A stretch of 64,000 bases of DNA, taken from positions 30,075 through 94,074 of the forward strand of contig DVJP01000054.1 in NCBI GenBank assembly GCA_018716725.1, given 5' to 3'. Both the position numbers and the translations under genes were made by a program. The notes beneath the pieces are model-generated. The model was not told the DNA's origin. It made no database searches and worked only from the letters and a program-made list of their open reading frames with translations. Below are positions 26,960-36,233 of the stretch, piece after piece. How positions within the stretch are numbered: position 1 is the stretch's first letter; every line of letters begins with the position of its first letter. This DNA comes from Candidatus Merdivicinus excrementipullorum. Its GTDB lineage: Bacteria; Bacillota; Clostridia; Oscillospirales; Ruminococcaceae.

Positions 26960-27871
26960 CTAAGAATACCGTTCCCGGAGGAAGTTTTCCACCGGTTTTA
27001 AGCTCGGAAGCTCCTTAGGGGAAATCCCCAGAAACCGCGTGCAGATTTCTCCCATGAAATCCGCGCCGAAATCGTGGAGCAGAAGCCCGGCAAACAGGGC
27101 CTCCGCCAATGGTTCCGGGGATTTCCAGAACATCCGTGCCAAATCAGGGTCATAATCAAAGAGGGAAAAGCAAACGGGGGGCAGCTCATAGCAGGCCGGC
27201 GCCAGCACCGTGTCGGCAAAGTCAATGATAACCGGCACGCTTTCATCAGGAACCAGCAGATTTTCCGCTGTCAAATCCCCGTGGACGCAGACCTCCGGCA
27301 TTGCCGCCAGACTGGGAAGAAGCTTCCGGCGGCATGCTTCGGCGGCAGGAGAAATCTCTTTCCACCGGGGATTTTCCAAACTGTATCCGGCCATGTCCCG
27401 GCGGAAACCCCCATCTCCGCAAGGAGTGTTCCAGGGACGGAGGGCGTCCCGTAACCACCCGCAGAATTGCCCTTTTTGCGCTTTGCCCGCCGTTTTCAGC
27501 CAGGTTCCCGCCTCTTTTCCCGAGATGTAATCGGTAACCAGATAGTAAAACCGGTACTTGTCCTCTAAAAAGCCCGCCCCCCGGAGCTTCGGCGTGGCAA
27601 TCCCCAGAGATTCCGCCCGGCGGATGGCCGCCTGTTCCGTCCGGAAGTCGGATTCCGCATCCAGGCCGGATTCTTTGGGGGCGAAGATTTTTACCACCAA
27701 ATCATCCGCCCGGAACACCGCGTTGGTGCCTGGGGTCAATGGGGACGTTTCCCGGATGGGCGGCAGGCCCTCCTTGGCAAAAATAGCCCGGGCCAGGGGC
27801 AGAAAGGCCGGGACGTCCTGGTAAACCGCCCCCCAATCCGTCCAGTTTGCAATGGTTTTTGTAAACAGCAT
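26960..27871 (-). CDS. APH-family phosphotransferase
   Basis: VCVHGDLTAENLLVPDESVPVIIDFADTVLAPACYEL (HGDL...N...IDF motif). Confidence 0.85.
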   Translation of the reverse strand: MLFTKTIANWTDWGAVYQDVPAFLPLARAIFAKEGLPPIRETSPLTPGTNAVFRADDLVVKIFAPKESGLDAESDFRTEQAAIRRAESLGIATPKLRGAGFLEDKYRFYYLVTDYISGKEAGTWLKTAGKAQKGQFCGWLRDALRPWNTPCGDGGFRRDMAGYSLENPRWKEISPAAEACRRKLLPSLAAMPEVCVHGDLTAENLLVPDESVPVIIDFADTVLAPACYELPPVCFSLFDYDPDLARMFWKSPEPLAEALFAGLLLHDFGADFMGEICTRFLGISPKELPSLKPVENFLRERYS

Positions 27872-27892
27872 GAAAATTCCCCTCTTTATCTG

Positions 27893-28549
27893 CTAATCCA
27901 GCGCGGCGTCCCGGAGACATTCCCCGCAGAAGTCAAAAATCAGTTCCGCCCAATCCTCCGGGGCAGATTGTTCCCGCAAAGCCGTGATAATCCGGCGGCT
28001 GCCGCCGGTACACTGGGTTTCCAGAACGGACAGCCTGGCTTCATACACCCCGGTGCGGAGAAATTCCCGGGCGATGACCAAAAATTTTGCCGATTTCAGG
28101 CAGGAAAGCCCAATTTCCGGGGTGAGACGGCCGTAAATGCTCCGGTGGGTGACCTCGTGGAGCAGGTTGGCCGCCCCAACCCGGACACTTTCCAAGGCGT
28201 CCGCCAGGCCGGGCGGGTCGATGAAGTCGGAAAGGCTGCCGTAAAAAGGTTCGGTGTCGTAATACAGCCCGAAAAGGTCGTACCGGGGCCAGTTTTTCAG
28301 CTCCGCAAGGCCGCAGAGAAAACCGCAGGGCTGCGGGGTTCCCGGCAGTTCCCGGAGCATTGCCCGGTATTTAGCAAGATCGGCGTATTCTGCCCGATCC
28401 AAAATGGTTACAATATCCAGGTCGCTTTCCGGGGTCTGTTCCCCCCGGCGGTAACTGCCCTGAAACCCCAGAAACAGCAATCTTCCGGGGAAAACAGCCG
28501 TTAATTTTTCAAAAAACAGGGCCAAACGCCCTTTTGCAAATTCGTCCAT
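27893..28549 (-). CDS. Nucleotidyltransferase-domain protein
   Basis: LFLGFQGSYRRGEQTPESDLDIVTILD (GSxxxGxxxxxSDxDI); RBS aaggag. Confidence 0.85.
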   Translation of the reverse strand: MDEFAKGRLALFFEKLTAVFPGRLLFLGFQGSYRRGEQTPESDLDIVTILDRAEYADLAKYRAMLRELPGTPQPCGFLCGLAELKNWPRYDLFGLYYDTEPFYGSLSDFIDPPGLADALESVRVGAANLLHEVTHRSIYGRLTPEIGLSCLKSAKFLVIAREFLRTGVYEARLSVLETQCTGGSRRIITALREQSAPEDWAELIFDFCGECLRDAALD

Positions 28550-28696
28550 TTTATTCTCCTTGTTTTGAGAAATCGCGGGGCCGGCGAGCCGCCGGGCGCA
28601 ATTCGCCGCGGCCGTAGTACCTCACGTTAAGTTTGTGAACGGCGGGATAAACCGCCGTTTTCGGGACAGGTTCCCTGAAACGGTATCCAGGTGGAT

Positions 28697-28778
28697 TGTA
28701 GGGGACGGGTTTCCCGTCCCGCGGTTTTGTGCAAACATTTCGTGGAAATCGCGGGGCGATGTGGGCATTGCCCTCTAC
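28697..28778. repeat. TGTAGGGG-family repeat unit (degenerate right end)
   Basis: tgtaggggacgggtttcccgtccc ... gcgatgtgggcattgccctctac. Confidence 0.8.
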
Positions 28779-28893
28779 CGGCGAATCGCCGGTGATGATT
28801 CGACGCGGCCGTAGTACCTCACGTTAAGTTTGTGAACGGCGGGATAAACCGCCGTTTTCGGGACAGGTTCCCTGAAATGGTATCCAGGTGGAT

Positions 28894-28976
28894 TGTAGGG
28901 GACGGGTTTCCCGTCCCGCGGTTTTGTGCAAATATTTCGTAGAAATCGCGGGGCGATGTGGGCATCGCCCCCTACA
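28894..28976. repeat. TGTAGGGG...CCCCTACA repeat unit
   Basis: tgtaggggacgggtttcccgtccc ... gggcgatgtgggcatcgccccctaca. Confidence 0.85.
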
Positions 28977-29154
28977 ATCCCATTTCCGTTTAGTTTTGCA
29001 AAACAATAGGGAATGAAATCTACCTATACGGCGAAAATATTCGCCGTCCAGCGGTTGGTTCGACGCTGTGCGGCCGCGGCGCGTCGTCAAGCTTGCTTGA
29101 CGACAATCAGCCCGGATCCCGGGCCCGCGGCGTCTTGCCAGCGGCGGCTCGCCG

Positions 29155-29931
29155 CTAGGAGCCGGTGGAACGGTAATGCCGCAAGCCGAACCGCCAGAAA
29201 AGATACGCCGGAATCAAAAATATCAGAGTCGCCAGCGGCGAAAGTGCGTTCCAAAGGCTGTCCGTCCGGCCCAGCAGGAACAACAGGGGATAATACTGGA
29301 TCATGGCCATGGGAATGACAAAGGTCCAGAATTTGAGGATCGCTTTGCCGTAAATCACCGCCGGATAGGAGCCGAACTCCCGGCCGCCGTAAATGAAAAT
29401 GTTCAGCACTTCCAGGCCTTCAATAGTGAAAAAGCTGGCCCCGGCGTAAAAAAGGAAGAGGCCTGCGAAAATTGCGACGCCCCCCAAAAGCATCCCGCAG
29501 AGGGTCAGCGCCCGCGGCCAGGTCCATTCCACCCCGGAAGCTGGGATGGCGTAGCAGAACACCAGCACCGCCTGGAAAAATTTTCCCAGCCGGGAAAAAT
29601 CCATCTGGGCGCACAAAACCTGGAAAATGGTGCTCCGGGGCCGGATAAGGGTCCGGTCAAACTGGCCGTTGCCCAGCAAAGACGGAAACCGGTCAAACCC
29701 CCGAAAAAAGCACTCGCAAAAAGAAAAAGACAGCATCACCGAAGCAAAACAGAGGAGCACCTCCTGGTAGGTGAACCCTTCCACGGCGTGAAACCGGTCA
29801 AACAGGAAGTAGATGCTGAGAAACGCGGAAAAAGCCGTTAAAAACTGGCCGAAAAAGGTCATCCAGAAGGAGGCCGGGTACTGCATGGCGCTTCGCAGAT
29901 GGATGGAAAAATAACGTCCGTAAAGTTTCAT
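29155..29931 (-). CDS. ABC-2 type transporter permease (DUF990-like)
   Basis: MKLYGRYFSIHLRSAMQYPASFWMTFFGQFLTAFSAFLSIYFLFDRF...GFDRFPSLLGNGQFDRTLIRPRSTIFQVL. Confidence 0.85.
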   Translation of the reverse strand: MKLYGRYFSIHLRSAMQYPASFWMTFFGQFLTAFSAFLSIYFLFDRFHAVEGFTYQEVLLCFASVMLSFSFCECFFRGFDRFPSLLGNGQFDRTLIRPRSTIFQVLCAQMDFSRLGKFFQAVLVFCYAIPASGVEWTWPRALTLCGMLLGGVAIFAGLFLFYAGASFFTIEGLEVLNIFIYGGREFGSYPAVIYGKAILKFWTFVIPMAMIQYYPLLFLLGRTDSLWNALSPLATLIFLIPAYLFWRFGLRHYRSTGS

Positions 29932-30071
29932 CTTCTCAACCTCCTTACACCAGGCCTCGCCTGGAGGGAATGACGCCGCGGCCGCAGTGTTCCGCGACAG
30001 GCTTTGGTTGGCGCAAACCAGTTGCACCCCTAAAAGAGGTTCCCCGCATCTTGTTTTGAAATCTCATGTTC

Positions 30072-30893
30072 TCAACCTCCTTGTACCACGGCCCGTTGCA
30101 GGGCATTCCGGAAAATCAGCGCGCCAAGGGCAATCAATCCCGCCGTCCAGAATATTTGCAGCGCAACGCCCCAAAGAATCTCGAACCCGGCAATGTCGCC
30201 GCTGTAGATCCGGAAGGGCAGGTTCTGCACCGATGCAAAGGGCAGGATTTCCAGCACCTTCTGCACTCCATCCGGCACAAACGGCAGGGGAACCAGATCA
30301 CCGGAACAAAATTCCGCCAGAGAGGAAAAAATCGTCCGCAAACCCAGCGGCGACATGGTGTAAAAGGTAAGGCCGTATATAATCATGGTCATGGAAACGG
30401 CCAGCAACAGCGCTAAGAACATGGTAACCAAAGACAGGAGAAAGACAGGCAGACTCACCGGCAGGCTCATGCCAAAGGGTTCCGGCAGCAAAAAAGCGAT
30501 AACCAGCACCGGCAGGCACCGCAGCGCCGCTTTTGCCACCCGGTTGGCCATGCTGCGGGTAAACCAGAAAAGGTAAAGGTTCATGGGGCGGCAAAGTTCA
30601 TAAGCCACATTGCCGCCGGTAATAGCGTCAAAAATTTCGTTTTCAAAAAACCAGCTCTGATAAAGGGTGAGGAAAGCCTGCTGGAGCCAGATGTAGGATA
30701 CCAGGGCCGAAAACTCCATTGGGAAAGCGGCGGGGTCTGCCTTGTAAAAGGCCCGATACAGCAGGATCTCCATAAATCCCCAGAAAAACTGAGTGGAAAG
30801 CCCAGCCAGGGCCGCCAGCCGGTACTGCAGGCCGTTGACAAACCGGATGCGGAAAATCGAACCATATTTTGCGGCAAAATTCAAAGGAACCAC
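30072..30893 (-). CDS. ABC-2 type transporter permease
   Basis: MVPLNFAAKYGSIFRIRFVNGLQYRLAALAGLSTQFFWGFMEILLYRAFYK...NEIFDAITGGNVAYELCRPMNLYLFWF. Confidence 0.85.
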   Translation of the reverse strand: MVPLNFAAKYGSIFRIRFVNGLQYRLAALAGLSTQFFWGFMEILLYRAFYKADPAAFPMEFSALVSYIWLQQAFLTLYQSWFFENEIFDAITGGNVAYELCRPMNLYLFWFTRSMANRVAKAALRCLPVLVIAFLLPEPFGMSLPVSLPVFLLSLVTMFLALLLAVSMTMIIYGLTFYTMSPLGLRTIFSSLAEFCSGDLVPLPFVPDGVQKVLEILPFASVQNLPFRIYSGDIAGFEILWGVALQIFWTAGLIALGALIFRNALQRAVVQGG

Positions 30894-30896
30894 CCC

Positions 30897-31871
30897 CTAA
30901 ATCCGGTATTCCCGGTAGAGGTTGGCCACGATTTCGTCGATGGGGGTATCCTCCACCGAAACGTCCCGCAGCTCCACCTGGGCCGACAGGCTGGAAATGG
31001 CTTCCGATACGGAAAGCAATTCCGGAGCCAGAAGTAAAACCCCGTGGTTCTCCCCTTTTTCCTGCCAGGAAAGGCCCTTTGGCAATTCCGGGGTATTCCC
31101 CTGATACTCAATGCGGAGCGTTTTCCCGCCGGAAAATTGCTTTTTTAAGCTTTCCAGGGCGCCGTCCAACAAAATTCTACCTTTTCCGATCAAAATAACC
31201 CGGGAGGCCAGGGCTTCAATATCCTGCATATCGTGGGTGGTCAAAATTACGGTAGTGCCCCGGCGCTGGTTCAGCTCTTTGATAAAGCTCCGGACCGCCA
31301 GCTTGGAAACCGCGTCCAGGCCGATGGTAGGCTCGTCCAGAAAAAGGATTTTCGGGCTGTGGAGCAAAGACGCCGCGATTTCGCACCGCATCCGCTGGCC
31401 CAAAGATAACTGCCGGGTAGGAGTTTTGACGATTTGGGACAGATTCAAAAGTTCCACCAGCTCGTCAAAATTCCGCTTGTACTCTTCTTGAGGCACCCGG
31501 TAAATATCCCGCAGCAGTTCAAAAGAATCGATTACCGGCACATCCCACCAAAGCTGGGAACGCTGGCCGAATACTACGCCGATGTCCCGGACGTGGCTGG
31601 TCCGATCCTTCCAGGGGCAGCGGCCATTGATGTCGCACTGCCCTGTGTCCGGAGTTAAAATCCCGGACAGCACCTTAATGGTGCTGCTTTTCCCTGCGCC
31701 GTTGGGGCCGATGTACCCCACCATCTCCCCGTCCCCTATGGCAAACGAAATGTCGTTTAGGGCATGGATGGTGTCGTACTCCCGCTTCCAGAGGGCTTTC
31801 AGCGCCTCTTTCATGCCGGCATTCCTCCGGGCTACCCGAAAGGTTTTGGTGATGTGCTGCACGGTAATCAT
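30897..31871 (-). CDS. ABC transporter ATP-binding protein of the two-permease system
   Basis: GPNGAGKSSTIKVLSGILTPDTG, FGQRSQLWWDVPVIDSFELLRDIYRVP, LSLGQRMRCEIAASLLHSPKILFLDEPTIGLD. Confidence 0.93.
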   Translation of the reverse strand: MITVQHITKTFRVARRNAGMKEALKALWKREYDTIHALNDISFAIGDGEMVGYIGPNGAGKSSTIKVLSGILTPDTGQCDINGRCPWKDRTSHVRDIGVVFGQRSQLWWDVPVIDSFELLRDIYRVPQEEYKRNFDELVELLNLSQIVKTPTRQLSLGQRMRCEIAASLLHSPKILFLDEPTIGLDAVSKLAVRSFIKELNQRRGTTVILTTHDMQDIEALASRVILIGKGRILLDGALESLKKQFSGGKTLRIEYQGNTPELPKGLSWQEKGENHGVLLLAPELLSVSEAISSLSAQVELRDVSVEDTPIDEIVANLYREYRI

Positions 31872-32002
31872 TTTCTTCCTCCTTTTCTTCCGCTCCCTGC
31901 CTTTCCTCCGCTGGAGGAGGTTCAGAAAGCGGCGCAAAAACGCTTGAACGAACGTGCGCCCAAGCTGACGAAAAATATATAACCCCATAAAATGGGGAAC
32001 AA

Positions 32003-32034
32003 AAGGCCCCTGCGTAAAATCACAGGGGCCTTCT
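32003..32034. terminator. Rho-independent terminator
   Basis: aaggcccctgcgtaaaatcacaggggcctt downstream of the ugpC/msmX-like gene. Confidence 0.85.
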
Positions 32035-32066
32035 ATTCGGAATTTAGAGGTACTTATGTACGCTGC

Positions 32067-33188
32067 TTAGTTGAGGATCACTTTCTCGGTTTCTTTGTCG
32101 AACAGATGGATGTTGTTGACGTCGATAGCCATCTTGATGACATCGCCGGCACGAGCAGTGTTGCGGGGAGAAACACGGGCGGTCAGGTTGACGCCGGCGC
32201 AGTTCAGGTACAGATAGGTTTCCGCACCCATCAGCTCGGTAACTTCTACATCACAGTCGATCAGGCCGGTAGAAGCGGAGTTGATGATAACTTCCTCGTC
32301 TTTCAGGTTTTCAGGACGGACGCCCAGGACAACCTCTTTGCCAACATATTCTTTCAGCAGATCGTTCTTCTTGCTTTCAGGAACAACCACTTCATATTTA
32401 TGGGTTTCATCGCCGAACTGGATCGCAAAACGGCCGTCTTTTTCAGCCAGGGTAGCGTCGATGAAGTTCATCTGGGGAGAACCAATGAAGCCGGCAACGA
32501 ACATATTGCAGGGCTTGGTGTACAGGTTCTGAGGAGTGTCAACCTGCTGGATGAAGCCGTCCTTCATAACCACGATGCGGGTACCCATGGTCATAGCCTC
32601 GGTCTGGTCGTGGGTTACGTAAATGAAGGTAGTACCCAGTTTCAGGTGCAGTTTGGACAGCTCGGTTCTCATCTGAGCACGGAGCTTTGCGTCCAAGTTG
32701 GACAGCGGCTCGTCAAGGAGGAATACCTGAGGCTCACGGACGATAGCACGGCCCAGCGCAACACGCTGACGCTGACCACCGGACAAAGCTTTCGGTTTAC
32801 GGTCCAGCAGATGGGTGATGTCCAGGATGCGGGCAGCTTCCTCAACGCGGCGTTTGATCTCATCCTTAGGAGTCTTGCGGAGCTTCAGGCCGAACGCCAT
32901 GTTCTCAAAAACGGTCATATGGGGATACAGAGCGTAGTTCTGGAACACCATTGCAATGTCGCGGTCTTTGGGCGCAACATCGTTGACCAGCTTATCGCCG
33001 ATGTACAGTTCGCCTTCGGAAATTTCTTCCAGACCGGCGATCATACGCAGGGTGGTGGATTTACCGCAGCCGGAAGGACCAACCAGAATAATAAATTCCT
33101 TGTCCTCAATGTCCAGGTTGAAATCAGATACCGCGGTTACGCCGCCGGCGTATTTTTTATAAATGCCTTTTAAAGTTAAGCTTGCCAT
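32067..33188 (-). CDS. Carbohydrate (sn-glycerol-3-phosphate/multi-sugar) ABC transporter ATP-binding protein, UgpC/MsmX family
   Basis: MASLTLKGIYKKYAGGVTAVSDFNLDIEDKEFIILVGPSGCGKSTTLRMIAGLEEIS; LSGGQRQRVALGRAIVREPQVFLLDEPLSNLDAKLR; C-terminal TOBE-like region. Confidence 0.95.
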   Translation of the reverse strand: MASLTLKGIYKKYAGGVTAVSDFNLDIEDKEFIILVGPSGCGKSTTLRMIAGLEEISEGELYIGDKLVNDVAPKDRDIAMVFQNYALYPHMTVFENMAFGLKLRKTPKDEIKRRVEEAARILDITHLLDRKPKALSGGQRQRVALGRAIVREPQVFLLDEPLSNLDAKLRAQMRTELSKLHLKLGTTFIYVTHDQTEAMTMGTRIVVMKDGFIQQVDTPQNLYTKPCNMFVAGFIGSPQMNFIDATLAEKDGRFAIQFGDETHKYEVVVPESKKNDLLKEYVGKEVVLGVRPENLKDEEVIINSASTGLIDCDVEVTELMGAETYLYLNCAGVNLTARVSPRNTARAGDVIKMAIDVNNIHLFDKETEKVILN

Positions 33189-33378
33189 AAAGTAACCTCC
33201 TAATTTTTCTGCTGTAAATTGCCTTGATAATACTATATCAAATTTTTCCCATTCTGCCTAGCCATGGATTACCCAAACTTTTAAAAAACGATTTGTGTAT
33301 ATTGCTAACCGACAAAAATCCGTATTTTCAACGGTTTTTTCAAATATTTTTTGGATTTTTAGGGAATATCTTCGGATT

Positions 33379-33834
33379 TTATTGATTTTCAGAACTTTCC
33401 TTTGAAAATCCATGCATAAATCCGTCCAATGCCAGGGAGCTAATGTCCCCGCCTATAATTTCCCCTTCATAAACCAATAAATTTGCACGAATTGTTTCCG
33501 AAAAATTTGGATAGTTCATAACCTGATACTGATAATGCTCCACCTTCTTCCCTGCGTAAGGACGCAAATCTTTTCCCTGCTCCAGCTGAATTTGATTATA
33601 CCGGCTGTATACTTCGCCAAACTCCTCGGGGATCTGTATAGTTCTGGTTTCTAAAGGCTCCGGACTGACCTTCCAGCCGAATTTTTCCAGAAAAGCGGTT
33701 TGTTCCGCCGTGTTTCTCCCCCAGTCTGTTTTCTGCCCGGCCCCCGGCAATACCAGGAGCGCAAGGGCCAGCGCTGTTATGCCGCAGAGAAGGCAGACCC
33801 ACCCTCTCCTGCACAATTTATGCAAGGCTTTCAT
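33379..33834 (-). CDS. DUF4830-like membrane-anchored protein
   Basis: MKALHKLCRRGWVCLLCGITALALALL...AFLEKFGWKVSPEPLETRTIQIPEEFGEVYSRYNQIQLEQGKDLRPYAGKKVEHYQYQVMNYP. Confidence 0.75.
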   Translation of the reverse strand: MKALHKLCRRGWVCLLCGITALALALLVLPGAGQKTDWGRNTAEQTAFLEKFGWKVSPEPLETRTIQIPEEFGEVYSRYNQIQLEQGKDLRPYAGKKVEHYQYQVMNYPNFSETIRANLLVYEGEIIGGDISSLALDGFMHGFSKESSENQ

Positions 33835-33890
33835 CCCGTGCAGCACCTCCATTTTATGGATATGCCGCACAGGATGAGGTTAGCACATCA

Positions 33891-35957
33891 TTATGCTTCC
33901 GAAGTCAGCCGTTTGGAATTGGCGATAACTGCGGCTTCCAGATTAGAGGGCAGGGGGTCGTAACGGGAAAATTCCAATGTGAAGCTGCCGCTTCCCTGGG
34001 TCATCTGGCGCACCAGGGTGGCAAAATCCTGCATTTCGCTCATGGGGGCCTCCGCCTCGATTTCGGTCATGCCTTCCCCAATGGAATTCATGCCCAAAAC
34101 CCGGCCGCGGCGCTTATTCAGCTCGCCCATCATGTCGCCGGTGGTGTCGTCGGGCACCTGTACCTTTAAAGAGCCGATGGGTTCCAGGATAATGGGGGAA
34201 GCCTCCTGAAGGCCGGCTTTGTAAGCCAGGCTGGCGGCTGTCTTAAAGGCCATTTCCGAAGAGTCAACGGGATGGTAGGAGCCGTCCACCAGGGTCGCTT
34301 TCAGGCCCACTACCGGGTATCCGGCCAGCACGCCTTTCTTCACGCAGTCCTGAAGGCCCTTTTCCACTGCCGGGAAGAAGTTCCGGGGCACCGCGCCGCC
34401 GAAAACATTCTCCGCAAAGACCAGTTCCTCGCTGTCGCAGGGTTCAAATTCGATCCACACATCGCCGTACTGGCCGTGGCCGCCGCTCTGTTTCTTATGC
34501 TTGCCCTGGACCTTGACCTTCTTGCGGATGGTTTCCCGGTAAGCTACGGTAGGCTTCTCCAGCTTCACGTCCACGCCGAATTTATTTTTGAGCTTGGCAA
34601 TGGTGACATCCAAGTGCTGCTCGCCCAGGCCGCTGAGGACCTGTTCTTTTGTTTCCGTATTCAAAACAAAGGACAGAGTGGGATCTTCTTCCAAAAGGCG
34701 GGACATACCCTGGGAGATCTTGCCCTCGTCCCCTTTCCCCACAGGCTTCACCGCCATAGAGTAGCAGGGAGCCGGGAATTCTATCTTGGCCAGTTCCACC
34801 TTCCGGCTGGGGGCGCAGAGGGTGTCGCAGGTATTGGCGCCCAGTTTGCTGACGGCGCAGATATCGCCGGCCAGCACTTCTTTTGCTTCCTCCTGCTTTT
34901 TCCCCCGGACATACAAGAGCTTGCCCAGCTTTTCCGGCTGCCCGGTAGTCATATTCACCAGTTCCGTATCGGCGGTGAGCTTGCCCGCAACCACCTTCAC
35001 ATAAGACAGTTTGCCAACAAAGGGATCGGCAATGGTTTTAAACACATAAGCCACCGCAGGGTCTTCCGCATTGCAGGGGATTTCCACAACATCGCCGTCC
35101 ATTTCCCCTTCTTCCGGGATTTCCTCGGCAGCGGAGGGGAACATGGAAACAATAGCGCCGCCCAAAAGGCTTAAGCCCTCCAGGTTGGCGGCGGAACCGC
35201 AGAATACGGGGGTAATGGAGCCGTCCCGGACGCCCTTATGGATGCCCCGGATCATCTCCAGCATGGTGAACTGCTCGCCGGAGAAATATTTGTCCATGAG
35301 CTCCTCGTCGGTTTCGGCAACGGCCTCAGAAATAGCGTTGATTAAGCCTTCTTCCCGATGGCCCAGGTCGGGCATAACAATTTCTGCCCGGTGGCCGCTT
35401 TCATAGGAATAAGCCTTCATGCCGATCAAGTCGATATAGCATTTTACCTTGTGATCCTCCACATAGGGCACCACCAGGGGGCAGACGGAGGGTCCGAATT
35501 CCGTTTTCAGCTGTTCTAAGACTTTATAGAAATCCGCGTGGTCGCTGTCCATTTTGCTGACAAAGAAAGCCCGGGGCTTTCCCGCCTTTACCGCCGCCTT
35601 ATAAGCTTTTTTGGCCCCAACGGTGACGCCGGATTTGCCGGAAACCACAATGAGGACGCTGCCTGCCGCGCGGATGGCTTCCGCCTGGCCCAGAGCGAAA
35701 TCAAACAGGCCCGGGGCGTCTAAAAAGTTGATTTTCACATTGTTATATTCCACCGGAACGATGGAGAGGTTCAGCGAAGCCTTCCGTTTGACCTCTTCCG
35801 GGTCATAGTCGGAAACGGTATTCCCGTCGGCGATTTTCCCCAAACGGTCGGTAGCGCCGGTGCGGTAAAGAAGTGCTTCAATCAGGCTGGTCTTTCCGCT
35901 GCTGCCGTGGCCGGCAACCGCTACATTCCGGATATCATTTGCCTCATACTGTCTCAT
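33891..35957 (-). CDS. Elongation factor G-like translational GTPase (paralogue)
   Basis: NVAVAGHGSSGKTSLIEALLYRTGATDRLGKI...FLDAPGLFDF...GLGEQHLDVTIAKLKNKFGVDV...GHGQYGDVWIEFEP...GRVLGMNSIGEGMTEIEAEAPMSEM. Confidence 0.92.
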   Translation of the reverse strand: MRQYEANDIRNVAVAGHGSSGKTSLIEALLYRTGATDRLGKIADGNTVSDYDPEEVKRKASLNLSIVPVEYNNVKINFLDAPGLFDFALGQAEAIRAAGSVLIVVSGKSGVTVGAKKAYKAAVKAGKPRAFFVSKMDSDHADFYKVLEQLKTEFGPSVCPLVVPYVEDHKVKCYIDLIGMKAYSYESGHRAEIVMPDLGHREEGLINAISEAVAETDEELMDKYFSGEQFTMLEMIRGIHKGVRDGSITPVFCGSAANLEGLSLLGGAIVSMFPSAAEEIPEEGEMDGDVVEIPCNAEDPAVAYVFKTIADPFVGKLSYVKVVAGKLTADTELVNMTTGQPEKLGKLLYVRGKKQEEAKEVLAGDICAVSKLGANTCDTLCAPSRKVELAKIEFPAPCYSMAVKPVGKGDEGKISQGMSRLLEEDPTLSFVLNTETKEQVLSGLGEQHLDVTIAKLKNKFGVDVKLEKPTVAYRETIRKKVKVQGKHKKQSGGHGQYGDVWIEFEPCDSEELVFAENVFGGAVPRNFFPAVEKGLQDCVKKGVLAGYPVVGLKATLVDGSYHPVDSSEMAFKTAASLAYKAGLQEASPIILEPIGSLKVQVPDDTTGDMMGELNKRRGRVLGMNSIGEGMTEIEAEAPMSEMQDFATLVRQMTQGSGSFTLEFSRYDPLPSNLEAAVIANSKRLTSEA

Positions 35958-36199
35958 GTCCTATCGCTCCTTGTACTAAAATTCCATGCTTGCAGAATTG
36001 TAAATCAAATTTCCTGCTGTCATGCTCGCAAGGGCCATTATACATTGTATATAAAAAACCCATTTTCGATATTTGTATTATATCATAAATAGCTATGAAG
36101 TACAAGAACGAAAAAAGGGATTCTCTGCATTTTCCGGCTTTTTCAGCGTAAAACTTTCCGGGGCGCTCATGTGCACTTTTTACAAAATACAAAAAAAAA

Positions 36200-36232
36200 C
36201 AAACACGCAGTTCTATGAAACTGCGTGTTTGT
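36200..36232. terminator. Rho-independent terminator
   Basis: caaacacgcagttctatgaaactgcgtgtttg. Confidence 0.85.
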
Positions 36233-36233
36233 T

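Larger units (their letters stand above)
28575..29160. repeat. Composite intergenic repeat with internal ~197-bp tandem duplication
   Basis: gccgtagtacctcacgttaagtttgtgaacggcgggataaaccgccgttttcgggacaggttccctgaaa occurs at 28611 and 28808. Each is followed by ggtggattgtaggggacgggtttcccgtcccgcggttttgtgca; then gaatgaaatctacctatacggcgaa... as at 945. Confidence 0.88.

Noticed and set aside
26960-28549. Calling the APH/nucleotidyltransferase pair aminoglycoside resistance genes
   Set aside because: Family-level motifs only; no similarity to a specific resistance enzyme can be claimed from sequence reading.
31992-33173. 393-aa plus-strand ORF
   Set aside because: Antisense shadow of the UgpC/MsmX ATPase gene.
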